The notes under the pieces: model-generated | The model's input: only the letters and a program-made list of their open reading frames with translations | Databases searched by the model: none | Told to the model about the DNA's origin: nothing | Position numbers and translations under genes: made by a program | Assembly: GCF_011100465.1 (NCBI RefSeq) | Contig: NZ_CP049740.1 | Coordinates: 561,857 to 625,856 of the forward strand | Source: Jeotgalibaca arthritidis | GTDB lineage: Bacteria; Bacillota; Bacilli; Lactobacillales; Aerococcaceae | Direction of reading: 5' to 3' | DNA: 64,000 bases | Part shown: one piece after another, positions 19,957 to 29,877 of the stretch | Position numbering within the stretch: position 1 is the first letter of the stretch | Layout: every line of letters starts with the position of its first letter

Positions 19957-21267
19957 TTAGGATAGCGGTGATTGATCGATTTCATGATCAATCTTTTTTT
20001 CTGCTTCTGTTTTCGGCGCTGTATGAGCGACCTTATTGCTTTCTTCTTCAATTTTCTGATCTAATTTATCTAATTGACGCTTAGCAAAGTCTTTACCACC
20101 TAGTCCAAAGGCTAGTGCAAAGGCAACTGCTAAACCACCAATAATAAATAAGAAAGCTGTACTAACAATTGTTGAAGCAAACTCTAATTGATCTAAGGTC
20201 ATGAAGATGGCTAAGACAAACAAGATGTACTTCACTACTTCCCCCATCATCATACTACCGGTTGAATCTTTGATGAATGATGATAGTGCATTACCGCCGA
20301 ATAGTCCTAAAGCTAAAATAACTAGTCCAATTAGTACAGATGGTAAGTAAGCAATAATCGCTACGCCAATACTGTTTAGAACGGCAAGGTTTAATACGTT
20401 CAAAGCTTCTACAAAAAAGAAGACAACAATAACCGTTTGAACAACTTTAGCAATAATAGTTGAAATCGTGATAGTCGAGCTATTCGATGTATTTAAATAG
20501 CGTGAATAACGATCGATTCCTGAACTTTCTAATAAGCCTTCCAGTAAATCACCTACAAATTTAGCAATTAATCCTCCAGCAATTAGCAAGATAACCGCTA
20601 CAAGAATATTGGGAATAATCGCTAGTACTTGATTTAAAACATTCACGATTGGCTCTGAGATTGAGCGAATGGCTAATGTTTCGAGTGCCATAGTAATAAC
20701 TGGAATGAGAATAACAACGAATACTGTATTAGCTAATACTTTAGCGACTGTATAACGTTGCTTCTCGACATCTACTGGTGTAACATTAGATGCTTTTGCT
20801 GTATATTTGCGAACATACTTATCAATGTTCACCGTTTCTAATAGATTACGAACAAGTTCTTTGACAAACTTAGCAACAAAGTAACCAATTGCTAAAATAA
20901 CAACTGCAGCAAATAAGTTTGGTAAGAATGCCAAGAATGAATCAAACATATTCGTAATTGGTGATGCAATATTGGCTAGACCAATTTGAGCGAGTATTCC
21001 TGGAATAAAGAATAACCAAATCAAATAGTAAAAGACTTTAGCAATGGATTCGATAATACGGTTGCCATCTTCAACTGACGATGCCACACCCCATTTCGTT
21101 AACTTCTGGTTAAAATTAATAGCATGTAAACCTTTAGTCAACGCCTTCTTAACCACACTTGCAATAAACCATGCCAGAATAATTAATAAGATTGCTCCTA
21201 ATAATCTTGGCAGTACACCTACAAATGATAACCAAATACTTTCTAATGAATTTGTAAATCCATTCAT
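19957..21267 (-). CDS. mechanosensitive-channel-like protein with four TM-helix repeats
   Basis: A 436-residue membrane protein. Four similar units recur: LPRLLGAILLIILAWFIA (about 20-37), LPNLFAAVVILAIGYFVAKF (about 113-132), IPNILVAVILLIAGGLIAKF (about 220) and LPSVLIGLVILALGLFGG (about 310). This is the conserved TM-helix repeat (Pfam PF05552) of proteins annotated as mechanosensitive ion channels. No MscS-type beta domain is apparent. The tail is charged, predicted coiled and rich in Lys/Glu. It has its own promoter and terminator. Osmotic release is a family-level inference. Confidence 0.8.
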   Translation of the reverse strand: MNGFTNSLESIWLSFVGVLPRLLGAILLIILAWFIASVVKKALTKGLHAINFNQKLTKWGVASSVEDGNRIIESIAKVFYYLIWLFFIPGILAQIGLANIASPITNMFDSFLAFLPNLFAAVVILAIGYFVAKFVKELVRNLLETVNIDKYVRKYTAKASNVTPVDVEKQRYTVAKVLANTVFVVILIPVITMALETLAIRSISEPIVNVLNQVLAIIPNILVAVILLIAGGLIAKFVGDLLEGLLESSGIDRYSRYLNTSNSSTITISTIIAKVVQTVIVVFFFVEALNVLNLAVLNSIGVAIIAYLPSVLIGLVILALGLFGGNALSSFIKDSTGSMMMGEVVKYILFVLAIFMTLDQLEFASTIVSTAFLFIIGGLAVAFALAFGLGGKDFAKRQLDKLDQKIEEESNKVAHTAPKTEAEKKIDHEIDQSPLS

Positions 21268-21309
21268 GATGAATTCCCCCTTATATTTTTTTAGTGTGAA
21301 TCTATGCTT

Positions 21310-21338
21310 ATTATAACGAATATTTACCTAAATCTAAA
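21310..21338 (-). promoter_or_regulatory. promoter of the TM-helix channel-like gene
   Basis: Minus strand TTTAGA, 17 bp, TATAAT. The -10 is perfect and the -35 weak. Confidence 0.6.
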
Positions 21339-21433
21339 ATGATATCCATTTAGGCCATTTCGTCTCAACTAAAACAAGGATATTTGCTTTTAATTCTGAT
21401 AAACAAAAACCCTTTTCTAGATAAAAATGAGCA

Positions 21434-21464
21434 CAAAAAAAGGAAGAGCAAATGCTCTTCCTTT
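21434..21464 (-). terminator. terminator after tuf
   Basis: Minus strand AGGAAGAGC, loop ATTT, GCTCTTCCT, then TTTTTTG. It closes the str operon. Confidence 0.9.
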
Positions 21465-21497
21465 AGAAGTTGTAATGTTATTATGCTTTTTTTAAAA

Positions 21498-22685
21498 TTA
21501 AGCAGTAATTTCAGAAACAACACCAGAACCAACAGTACGTCCACCTTCACGAATAGAGAAACGAGTTCCTTCTTCGATAGCGATTGGTTGGATCAATTCT
21601 ACTGTGATTTTAACGTTATCGCCAGGCATTACCATTTCGATACCTTCTGGCAATTCTACAACACCAGTTACGTCAGTTGTACGGAAGTAGAACTGTGGGC
21701 GGTAGTTAGTGAAGAATGGCGTGTGACGTCCACCCTCTTCTTTAGAAAGTACGTATACTTCTGCAGTAAATTTAGTATGAGGTGTGATTGTACCTGGTTT
21801 AGACAATACTTGTCCACGTTGGATATCTTCACGTTGAACCCCACGTAGCAATGCACCAATGTTGTCTCCCGCTTCAGCGTAATCCAACAATTTACGGAAC
21901 ATTTCAACACCAGTTACAGTTGATTTTGTAGTTTCAGTTTCGATACCAACGATCTCAACTTCATCCCCAACTTTAACTTGTCCACGTTCAACACGTCCTG
22001 TAGCAACAGTACCACGACCTGTAATTGAGAATACGTCCTCAACAGGCATCATGAATGGTTTGTCAGTGTCACGTTCTGGGTTTGGAACGTAGTTGTCTAC
22101 TTCTTCCATCAAGTCTAAGATTTTTTGTTCGTATTCTGCTTCGCCTTCTAGAGCTTTCAATGCAGAACCAGCGATAACTGGAGTGTCATCACCAGGGAAG
22201 TCGTATTCTGACAATAGGTCACGAACTTCCATTTCTACTAATTCTAATAACTCTTCGTCGTCAACCATATCAACTTTGTTCAAGAAAACAACGATGTATG
22301 GAACACCAACGTTACGAGACAATAGGATGTGCTCGCGAGTTTGTGGCATTGGGCCATCAGCTGCAGATACTACTAAGATAGCGCCGTCCATTTGAGCAGC
22401 ACCAGTAATCATGTTTTTAACGTAGTCCGCGTGACCTGGGCAGTCCACGTGAGCGTAGTGACGGTTAGGTGTTTCATATTCTACGTGAGACGTGTTAATT
22501 GTGATTCCACGTTCTCTTTCTTCTGGAGCGTTGTCTACTGAAGCGTAGTCAACAGCTGCTCCACCGTAATGTTTAGCTAATACAGTTGTGATTGCTGCAG
22601 TTAATGTTGTTTTACCGTGGTCAACGTGTCCAATAGTACCAACGTTAACATGGGGTTTAGAACGATCGAATTTTTCTTTTGACAT
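21498..22685 (-). CDS. tuf: elongation factor Tu
   Basis: EF-Tu carries aminoacyl-tRNA to the ribosomal A site as a GTP complex. The 395 residues contain G1 GHVDHGKT (19-26), DCPGHADY (G3), NKVD (G4) and the three usual domains. Codon use is strongly optimised. GAGGAGGAAATTTAGAA precedes the start. It lies 128 nt after fusA and has its own promoter, allowing extra expression beyond the str operon. Confidence 0.99.
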   Translation of the reverse strand: MSKEKFDRSKPHVNVGTIGHVDHGKTTLTAAITTVLAKHYGGAAVDYASVDNAPEERERGITINTSHVEYETPNRHYAHVDCPGHADYVKNMITGAAQMDGAILVVSAADGPMPQTREHILLSRNVGVPYIVVFLNKVDMVDDEELLELVEMEVRDLLSEYDFPGDDTPVIAGSALKALEGEAEYEQKILDLMEEVDNYVPNPERDTDKPFMMPVEDVFSITGRGTVATGRVERGQVKVGDEVEIVGIETETTKSTVTGVEMFRKLLDYAEAGDNIGALLRGVQREDIQRGQVLSKPGTITPHTKFTAEVYVLSKEEGGRHTPFFTNYRPQFYFRTTDVTGVVELPEGIEMVMPGDNVKITVELIQPIAIEEGTRFSIREGGRTVGSGVVSEITA

Positions 22686-22733
22686 TTCTAAATTTCCTCC
22701 TCATATTGAGTGTTTTTATTTTTATAGACTACT

Positions 22734-22790
22734 GCATTTACAGGTCCGCCTATCATAGTAAAGTATACCGATTACGGACCTAAAATGCAA
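22734..22790 (-). promoter_or_regulatory. tuf promoter flanked by an inverted repeat
   Basis: Minus strand TTGCAT (plus 22785-22790), 17 bp, TATACT (plus 22762-22767). Arms GCATTTACAGGTCCG (22734-22748) and CGGACCTAAAATGC (22775-22788) are inverted copies with an AGGTCCG core and a GCATTT outer part. They bracket the -10; one arm overlaps the -35 and the other would lie in the 5' untranslated RNA. Confidence 0.75.
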
Positions 22791-22813
22791 TATATCATGT
22801 TATAGAATGAAGA

Positions 22814-24910
22814 TTACTCTTCTGAAGAACCTTTACCGCTTTTAGCGATAATTTCTTCTTGAACTGACTTAGGAACAGCTTCGTAGTGGTCAAATACCAT
22901 TGTAAATGTACCACGTCCTTGTGATGCTGAACGAAGTGTTGTTGCGTAACCGAACATTTCTGATAGAGGAATGAATCCTTTAACGATTTGTGCGTTACCA
23001 CGAGCAACAGTTCCTTCAATGCTACCACGACGAGCGCTAAAGTGTCCCATAACGTCTCCTAGGTACTCTTCTGGAACTGTAACTTCTACAGCCATCATAG
23101 GTTCTAGGATTACTGGGTTAGCTTTCTTAGCAGCGTTACGCAATGCTAGAGAAGCAGCTACCTTAAATGCTGTCTCAGAAGAGTCAACATCATGGTAAGA
23201 TCCGTCGAATAGACGAGCTTTAACGTCAACTAATGGATATCCAGCAAGAACACCGTTTTCCATTGAGTCTTTCAATCCTGCTTCAACAGCTGGGATGTAT
23301 TCACGAGGAACAACCCCACCAACGATAGCATTCTCGAATGCGAATCCAGCTCCTTCTTCGTTTGGTGTGAACTCGATCCATACGTGACCGAATTGTCCTT
23401 TACCACCAGACTGACGAACGAATTTACCTTCAGCTTCAACGCTTGTTTTGAACGTTTCACGGTAAGATACTTGAGGCGCACCTACAGTAGCTTCTACCTT
23501 GAATTCACGTTTCAAACGGTCAACGATGATGTCCAAGTGCAACTCACCCATACCAGCGATAACAGTTTGACCTGTTTCTGGGTTAGATGATGCACGGAAA
23601 GTAGGATCTTCTTCAGATAATTTTTGTAAAGCAGTACCCATTTTATCTTGGTCAGCTTTTGATTTAGGCTCAATAGCAACTTCGATAACAGGCTCAGGGA
23701 ATTCCATTGATTCTAGGATAACTGGACGTTTTTCGTCACACAATGTGTCACCAGTACCAGTATCTTTCAATCCAACAGCTGCTGCGATATCTCCAGAGAA
23801 TACTTCAGGAATTTCTTCACGGCTGTTAGCATGCATTTGCAAGATACGACCAACGCGTTCACGTTTGCCTTTAGTTGCATTTTGAATGTAAGAACCAGAT
23901 TGTAATGTTCCAGCGTAAACACGGAAGAATGTTAGACGACCTACGAATGGGTCAGTCATAACTTTAAATGCAAGAGCTGCAAATGGTTCGTTATCGTCAG
24001 CATGAACGTCGATAACATTTTCTGCGTCTCCAGGTTCGAAACCTTTAATAGCAGGTACGTCTGTTGGAGCTGGTAGGTAGTCAATCGCTGCATCAAGCAT
24101 CAACTGAACACCTTTGTTTTTAAATGCTGAACCACAAAGTACAGGGTAGAATTCTACGTTAACTGTTGCTTTACGAATAGCAGCTTTAAGTTCTGGAATA
24201 GAGATTTCTTCACCTTCAAGGTATCTTTCCATTAACTCTTCGTCTGTTTCCGCTACAGCTTCAATTAGTTTTGTATGCCATTCTTCAGCGATTTCTCTGT
24301 ATTCTTCAGGAATTGCTTCCTCGTGGTAGTCAGTTCCGTCTTCTGAATCATAGATTTCAGCTTGCATTTCCACTAGGTCAATGATCCCTGTAAATGTATC
24401 TTCAGATCCAATTGGCAATTGAATTGGATGAGCGTTAGCTTGTAGACGTTCATGAAGCGTACCAACTGAGTACAAGAAGTCAGCACCAGTTTTGTCCATT
24501 TTGTTAATGAAAACAATACGAGGTACTCCATAAGTAGTTGCTTGGCGCCATACTGTTTCAGTTTGAGGTTCAACCCCAGACTGAGCATCTAGCAATGCAA
24601 CCGCACCATCAAGAACACGTAATGAACGTTCTACTTCTACAGTAAAGTCCACGTGTCCAGGTGTATCGATGATGTTTACGCGATGACCTTTCCACTGAGC
24701 TGTTGTAGCAGCAGAAGTAATTGTAATACCACGTTCTTGTTCCTGTTCCATCCAGTCCATTTGTGCCCCACCATCGTGAGTTTCACCAATTTTATGGATT
24801 TTACCAGTATAGTACAGAATACGCTCAGTAGTCGTTGTTTTACCAGCGTCAATATGAGCCATGATTCCGATATTTCTTGTGTTTTCAAGAGTAAATTCTC
24901 TTTTTGTCAT
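22814..24910 (-). CDS. fusA: elongation factor G
   Basis: EF-G drives tRNA-mRNA translocation and, with RRF, ribosome recycling. The 698-residue protein has AHIDAGKT (G1), DTPGHVDF (G3) and NKMDKTGAD (G4), followed by domains II-V; the end is [23 protein letters not shown]. Length and motifs are normal. It is third in the str operon, 89 nt after rpsG. Confidence 0.99.
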   Translation of the reverse strand: MTKREFTLENTRNIGIMAHIDAGKTTTTERILYYTGKIHKIGETHDGGAQMDWMEQEQERGITITSAATTAQWKGHRVNIIDTPGHVDFTVEVERSLRVLDGAVALLDAQSGVEPQTETVWRQATTYGVPRIVFINKMDKTGADFLYSVGTLHERLQANAHPIQLPIGSEDTFTGIIDLVEMQAEIYDSEDGTDYHEEAIPEEYREIAEEWHTKLIEAVAETDEELMERYLEGEEISIPELKAAIRKATVNVEFYPVLCGSAFKNKGVQLMLDAAIDYLPAPTDVPAIKGFEPGDAENVIDVHADDNEPFAALAFKVMTDPFVGRLTFFRVYAGTLQSGSYIQNATKGKRERVGRILQMHANSREEIPEVFSGDIAAAVGLKDTGTGDTLCDEKRPVILESMEFPEPVIEVAIEPKSKADQDKMGTALQKLSEEDPTFRASSNPETGQTVIAGMGELHLDIIVDRLKREFKVEATVGAPQVSYRETFKTSVEAEGKFVRQSGGKGQFGHVWIEFTPNEEGAGFAFENAIVGGVVPREYIPAVEAGLKDSMENGVLAGYPLVDVKARLFDGSYHDVDSSETAFKVAASLALRNAAKKANPVILEPMMAVEVTVPEEYLGDVMGHFSARRGSIEGTVARGNAQIVKGFIPLSEMFGYATTLRSASQGRGTFTMVFDHYEAVPKSVQEEIIAKSGKGSSEE

Positions 24911-24999
24911 CTGCTTCGTACACCTCTTTCTTTGTATTTATTTAATAAGTAAGAACAGCTGACGCTGCTCTTATCTTATGCACATTATGTAAGACAATC

Positions 25000-25470
25000 T
25001 TACCAACGGTAGTGAGCGAAAGCTCTGTTAGCGTCTGCCATTTTATGTGTTTCTTCACGTTTCTTAACTGATGCTCCTGTGTTGTTTGCAGCATCCATGA
25101 TTTCTTTAGCTAATCTTTCTTCCATGGTATCTTCACCACGTAGACGAGAGTAGTTAACTAACCAACGTAGACCTAATGCTTGACGACGTTCTGGACGAAC
25201 TTCGATAGGTACTTGATAGTTTGAACCCCCTACACGACGAGCTTTTACTTCAAGAACAGGCATGATGTTTTTCATAGCTAGTTCGAAAGTTTCTAATGGG
25301 TTATTACCAGTAGATTCATTAATGATGTCAAATGCGTTATACAGAATAGTTGCTGCTTTTCCACGTTTACCATCAACCATAAGACGGTTAATTGTGCGAG
25401 TTACCAATTTAGAATTGTAAATCGGATCTGGCATTACTTCGCGTTTTGCGACTGGACCTTTACGAGGCAT
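25000..25470 (-). CDS. rpsG: 30S ribosomal protein S7 (uS7)
   Basis: uS7 nucleates assembly of the 30S head and contacts E-site tRNA. Start set at 25470 ([20 protein letters not shown]) after GGAAGGAGGAGTCAGA; a start at 25497 would bury that site. The product is 156 residues, the family norm, ending [16 protein letters not shown]. It lies between rpsL and fusA. Confidence 0.98.
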   Translation of the reverse strand: MPRKGPVAKREVMPDPIYNSKLVTRTINRLMVDGKRGKAATILYNAFDIINESTGNNPLETFELAMKNIMPVLEVKARRVGGSNYQVPIEVRPERRQALGLRWLVNYSRLRGEDTMEERLAKEIMDAANNTGASVKKREETHKMADANRAFAHYRW

Positions 25471-25530
25471 TCTGACTCCTCCTTCCTCAGTTTTCAATTT
25501 TAGTTTTAAGTGTTGAGTTTATAGACTCAA

Positions 25531-25944
25531 TTATTTTTTAGGTTTTTTAGCACCGTATTTAGAACGTGATTGCATACGGCCGTTTACACCAGCTGTATCC
25601 AAAGCACCACGTACGATATGGTAACGAACACCCGCCAAGTCTTTTACACGTCCACCACGAATAAGAACAACACTATGTTCTTGTAGGTTATGGCCGATAC
25701 CAGGAATGTAAGCTGTCACTTCTAAAAGGTTAGACAAACGTACACGCGCATATTTACGCAAAGCCGAGTTAGGCTTTCTTGGAGTCATTGTACCAACACG
25801 AGTACAAACACCACGTTTTTGAGGTGAGTTAGTGTTTGTTGGAGCTTTCTTGAAACTGTTATATCCTCTTCCTAGAGCAGGAGACTTAGATTTTTCAATC
25901 GCAGATTTACGAGGTTTACGAACTAATTGATTAATTGTAGGCAT
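25531..25944 (-). CDS. rpsL: 30S ribosomal protein S12 (uS12) with substitutions at two streptomycin-linked sites
   Basis: uS12 lies at the decoding centre and governs accuracy and streptomycin response. The 137-residue protein is otherwise normal. At the TPKKPNS loop this gene reads TPRKPNS (codon AGA, residue 56), aligning Arg with E. coli Lys43 and B. subtilis Lys56. At the VKDLPGVRYH loop it reads [10 protein letters not shown] (codon GCG, residue 104), aligning Ala with E. coli Pro91. Lys101, the E. coli Lys88 equivalent, is intact. Lys-to-Arg at position 43 is a classical streptomycin-resistance change in other species. First gene of the str operon. Confidence 0.98.
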   Translation of the reverse strand: MPTINQLVRKPRKSAIEKSKSPALGRGYNSFKKAPTNTNSPQKRGVCTRVGTMTPRKPNSALRKYARVRLSNLLEVTAYIPGIGHNLQEHSVVLIRGGRVKDLAGVRYHIVRGALDTAGVNGRMQSRSKYGAKKPKK

Positions 25945-26116
25945 TTAATGTTTCCTCCTTCCTTAACAGGTTGTTCTTGGTCCACACATCCAGGTGGTCC
26001 ATTTATTTGCAAAAAATAATAAATCGAATATTTCTTCGATTTTTTAAGCACTGTGCTGTTATACAATCAGTCAGCACGACTGAAATTCTTTTCAGGAATC
26101 TGTGTATAAAAGCACC
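25945..26116 (-). promoter_or_regulatory. structured leader of the str operon
   Basis: About 170 nt from the promoter to rpsL. Read on the minus strand it holds, in order, small hairpins CTGAAA/TTTCAG, CAGTC/GACTG, AGCAC/GTGCT and AAATCGAA/TTCGATTT, the last followed by TATTATTTTTTG like a weak terminator. A TGGACCA direct repeat (two copies, 15 nt apart) and AAGGAGG come next. The pattern suggests attenuation. I cannot match it to a named leader. Confidence 0.5.
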
Positions 26117-26122
26117 TTTGAA

Positions 26123-26151
26123 ATAATAACATGAAAATTCGTATTCGTCAA
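26123..26151 (-). promoter_or_regulatory. sigma-A promoter of the str operon
   Basis: Minus strand TTGACG, exactly 17 bp, TATTAT. It lies in the region shared with the divergent NERD-domain gene. Confidence 0.85.
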
Positions 26152-26224
26152 CAGTTTAGACGAAAGTTTTTTAAAACGGAAATAAATCTCTTTTGCGGAT
26201 TGTATATATGAAGGAGTGAAATAG

Positions 26225-27085
26225 ATGAAATTAAGAAAAGCCATATCTGTAAAAACATTCGAATCTCTCAATCGCCGCATGTCATTTAAGGCTCACGATC
26301 AATTCCGTTTTACTAATAGCCAGCTCGGTTCTTCTGGCGAATTTAACTTTGGTAAGTACCTTTTGAATCAGTCTTTTGATTATCTCGCCATTTATGACTC
26401 TGAATTTGAAGCCACCCTATGCCCACAGCTTGATTTTATTGTGGTGACATGGGATATGATTTATCTTTATGATATCAAAAACTTTAGCGGTAATTACTAT
26501 TATGAAGATGGGGAATTCTTTACATCGCAAAAAAAGAAAATACGCAGTCCCTTTATTCAGCTAGACCGCGCCTATGAAACATTAGATATTTTGTTAAGAA
26601 ATGCTGGTATTCAGTTTCCCATTACGAAACGGCTAATATTCATTAATCCTGAATTTCAGTTGTACGGTAACAGTGATGCGTTGCCACTCGTCACTCACGC
26701 TCAACTTAATCGCCATTTTCAATCAATTAAGAATCGATCTCGTAAACTTGACCAACGGCATCACGCTATCGCTGATTACATTGAAAGTAGGCGTTATGAG
26801 AAAGATTTTTATGATATCGGTATTTTTTATAGCTACGATCGTTTAAAAAAAGGTGTCTGGTGCTGCGATTGTGTCTGCCAAGCTCTTGTGTCTAGTCATC
26901 GGCACTTTCTCTGTCCGGCTTGTCGGCGCTATTATACTAAGACAGAGGCTGTGATGCATTGCCTTTATGAGTTTCGGTTGTTGTTTCCTGAAAAAAAGAT
27001 CACTTCTGTTCTATTACGGGATTGGTGTGGTCATACTGTTTCGCTAGAGACCACAAGAAAGGTGCTGTCCCGCTATAGCGGCTGA
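26225..27085 (+). CDS. NERD-domain protein with C-terminal zinc-ribbon-like cluster
   Basis: A 286-residue protein I assign to the nuclease-related domain (NERD) group by motif. GSSGEFNFGKYLL near 36-48, PQLDFIVVT near 67-75 and IYLYDIKNFSGNYYY near 81-95 match the expected Glu, Asp and acidic-x-Lys positions of that restriction-endonuclease-like core. The second half holds a cysteine cluster, CCDCVC near 217-222 and CPAC near 235, consistent with a zinc ribbon. AAGGAGTGAAATAG precedes the ATG. It is one of only four plus-strand genes and is inserted between lysS and the str operon. DNA or RNA cleavage is inferred from the fold only. Confidence 0.75.
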   Translation: MKLRKAISVKTFESLNRRMSFKAHDQFRFTNSQLGSSGEFNFGKYLLNQSFDYLAIYDSEFEATLCPQLDFIVVTWDMIYLYDIKNFSGNYYYEDGEFFTSQKKKIRSPFIQLDRAYETLDILLRNAGIQFPITKRLIFINPEFQLYGNSDALPLVTHAQLNRHFQSIKNRSRKLDQRHHAIADYIESRRYEKDFYDIGIFYSYDRLKKGVWCCDCVCQALVSSHRHFLCPACRRYYTKTEAVMHCLYEFRLLFPEKKITSVLLRDWCGHTVSLETTRKVLSRYSG

Positions 27086-27090
27086 GAAAG

Positions 27091-27174
27091 CAACTTCAGT
27101 TCGATATTTTGTGACGAAGTTGGTTGAAAGCCTGATTTTTCCAACTTCAGGCTTTTTTTGAGAGCTGAAGTTGG
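27091..27174 (+). other. set of mutually exclusive hairpins built on CAACTTCAG
   Basis: CAACTTCAG occurs at 27091-27099 and 27142-27150. Its complement lies at 27116-27123 (GAAGTTGG) and 27165-27174 (CTGAAGTTGG). Possible stems are 27116-27123 with 27141-27148, the terminator 27128-27135 with 27147-27154, and 27141-27150 with 27165-27174 (10 bp). These cannot all form together. Confidence 0.6.
27127..27160 (+). terminator. terminator after the NERD-domain gene
   Basis: AAGCCTGA pairs with TCAGGCTT across an 11-nt loop, ending in a run of seven T. Confidence 0.8.
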
Positions 27175-27190
27175 TTTTAGCTTCAAAAAT

Positions 27191-27229
27191 CAAAAACCCA
27201 CCCAAACCGAAACGATTTGGGTGGGGTTA
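27191..27229 (-). terminator. terminator after lysS
   Basis: Minus strand CCCACCCAAA pairs with TTTGGGTGGG, then TTTTTG. It also has a fair U-tract in the other direction. Confidence 0.88.
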
Positions 27230-27239
27230 CTACTTCATA

Positions 27240-28766
<1,527 letters not shown>

Positions 28767-28842
28767 CTATCAATATTCTGTCTTATCTATCTTGCCAAGA
28801 AACACGTTAAAATGCAAGGTTTCTTGAACATTTTATTCCTTT

Positions 28843-28865
28843 GTTTTTAATTAGAAATTAAAAAC
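28843..28865 (-). other. 10-bp palindromic hairpin in the lysS upstream region
   Basis: GTTTTTAATT and AATTAAAAAC form a perfect AT-rich stem around a 3-nt loop. Nearby on the minus strand CTACCA (about 28910) and TGGTAG (about 28880) form another pair, and an ACAAGCTCG copy lies between them. Confidence 0.5.
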
Positions 28866-28922
28866 GTCTCAAACATTCTACCACCTTCGAGCTTGTAATA
28901 AAAGGGAAAGATGGTAGCCGTT

Positions 28923-28956
28923 AAAAAACACAAGCTCGAAAGCTTGTGTTTTTTAG
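28923..28956 (-). terminator. terminator overlapping the cysK stop codon
   Basis: AAAAAACACAAGCT, loop TTCG, AGCTTGTGTTTTTT on the minus strand. The TAA stop of the cysK homologue lies at its first bases. It is symmetrical enough to work in both directions. Confidence 0.9.
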
Positions 28957-29843
28957 TAGTCGCCATTTGAAATGGTGACTACTTTTTTGCCACTTCCTAG
29001 CCGTTTAGCAATTTCAATGGCGCCGGCGATAGCCGCACCACTGGCAGGGCCTAATAGCAACCCTTCGAGACGGGCTAAATCTTGGGTTGTTTGATGAACT
29101 TCTTCTAAGCTCACCCGAACAACGCCATTGTATAAGGTTTGATCTAAAAGTGGCGAGAGGTAGTCACCGCTCATACCACTAATTGATACACGTCCAGTGT
29201 CATCATTACTCAACAAAGCGGCTTGATTACTTTCAACAGCATACAACTCTACATTAGGGTTAACAGAACGCAAATAACGGCCAACGCCCGTCAATGTCCC
29301 GCCTGTCCCTGCCGTTGCAACAAAGGCATCTGGCGAATGACCATCAAAGGCATCCACAATTTCTGGCCCCGTCATCCCTTCGTGAACTGCCGTGTTCGCA
29401 AGATTACTGTACTGATTCAAATAAAAGTAACCCTCTTGTTGACTCAAGTCACGTGCTGCTTTAATAGCACCCTCAATTCCCTCTTCCGCTGGGGTTTCGA
29501 TGATTTCTGCATCGTAATAAGCGAGTTTTTCACTAAAATCTTGACTACTTCCTGCTGGCATCATCAAAATTGAGCGGTAGCCTTTAGATGATGCTAACAT
29601 CGCTAATGATAGACTAGCATTGCCATCGGTTACTTCTACAACCGTATCCGATGGGCTAATACGACCTTGTTCTTCTGCAACTTCTAAGATATTAAGAACA
29701 ACTCGGTCTTTGATACTGCGCCCTACATTAAGAGATTCCAGCTTCACATAGACGTCGGCTGCACCTTGTGGGACAAGCTTGGTTAATTTAAATAGCGGTG
29801 TTTCTCCAATTAGTTCTGAAATATGGTTAACGACTTTCTTCAT
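28953..29843 (-). CDS. cysK: divergent cysteine synthase-family PLP protein (CysK homologue)
   Basis: Fold-type II PLP protein of 296 residues, most like O-acetylserine sulfhydrylase. The Schiff-base lysine is clear (Lys45 in SIKDR), as are the phosphate-binding GTGGT (179-183) and the SGAA near the pyridine nitrogen. Two substrate elements differ from the usual CysK: the TSGNTG loop reads TDGNAS (72-77), and the MPETMSIER segment reads MPAGSSQDFSEK. The C-terminus stops at ISNGDY without the usual PDSGERYLS extension. So PLP binding is expected, while sulfhydrylase activity is doubtful. Neighbours hslO and lysS are the normal cysK context. Confidence 0.8.
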   Translation of the reverse strand: MKKVVNHISELIGETPLFKLTKLVPQGAADVYVKLESLNVGRSIKDRVVLNILEVAEEQGRISPSDTVVEVTDGNASLSLAMLASSKGYRSILMMPAGSSQDFSEKLAYYDAEIIETPAEEGIEGAIKAARDLSQQEGYFYLNQYSNLANTAVHEGMTGPEIVDAFDGHSPDAFVATAGTGGTLTGVGRYLRSVNPNVELYAVESNQAALLSNDDTGRVSISGMSGDYLSPLLDQTLYNGVVRVSLEEVHQTTQDLARLEGLLLGPASGAAIAGAIEIAKRLGSGKKVVTISNGDY

Positions 29844-29877
29844 TCGTTTTCCTCCATTCTACTTGATGAGATACCCT

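Noticed and set aside
21498-22685. Ser instead of Ala at the EF-Tu site linked to kirromycin resistance (RFSIREGG)
   Set aside because: From memory, Ser at this position is common in Bacillota, including kirromycin-sensitive species.
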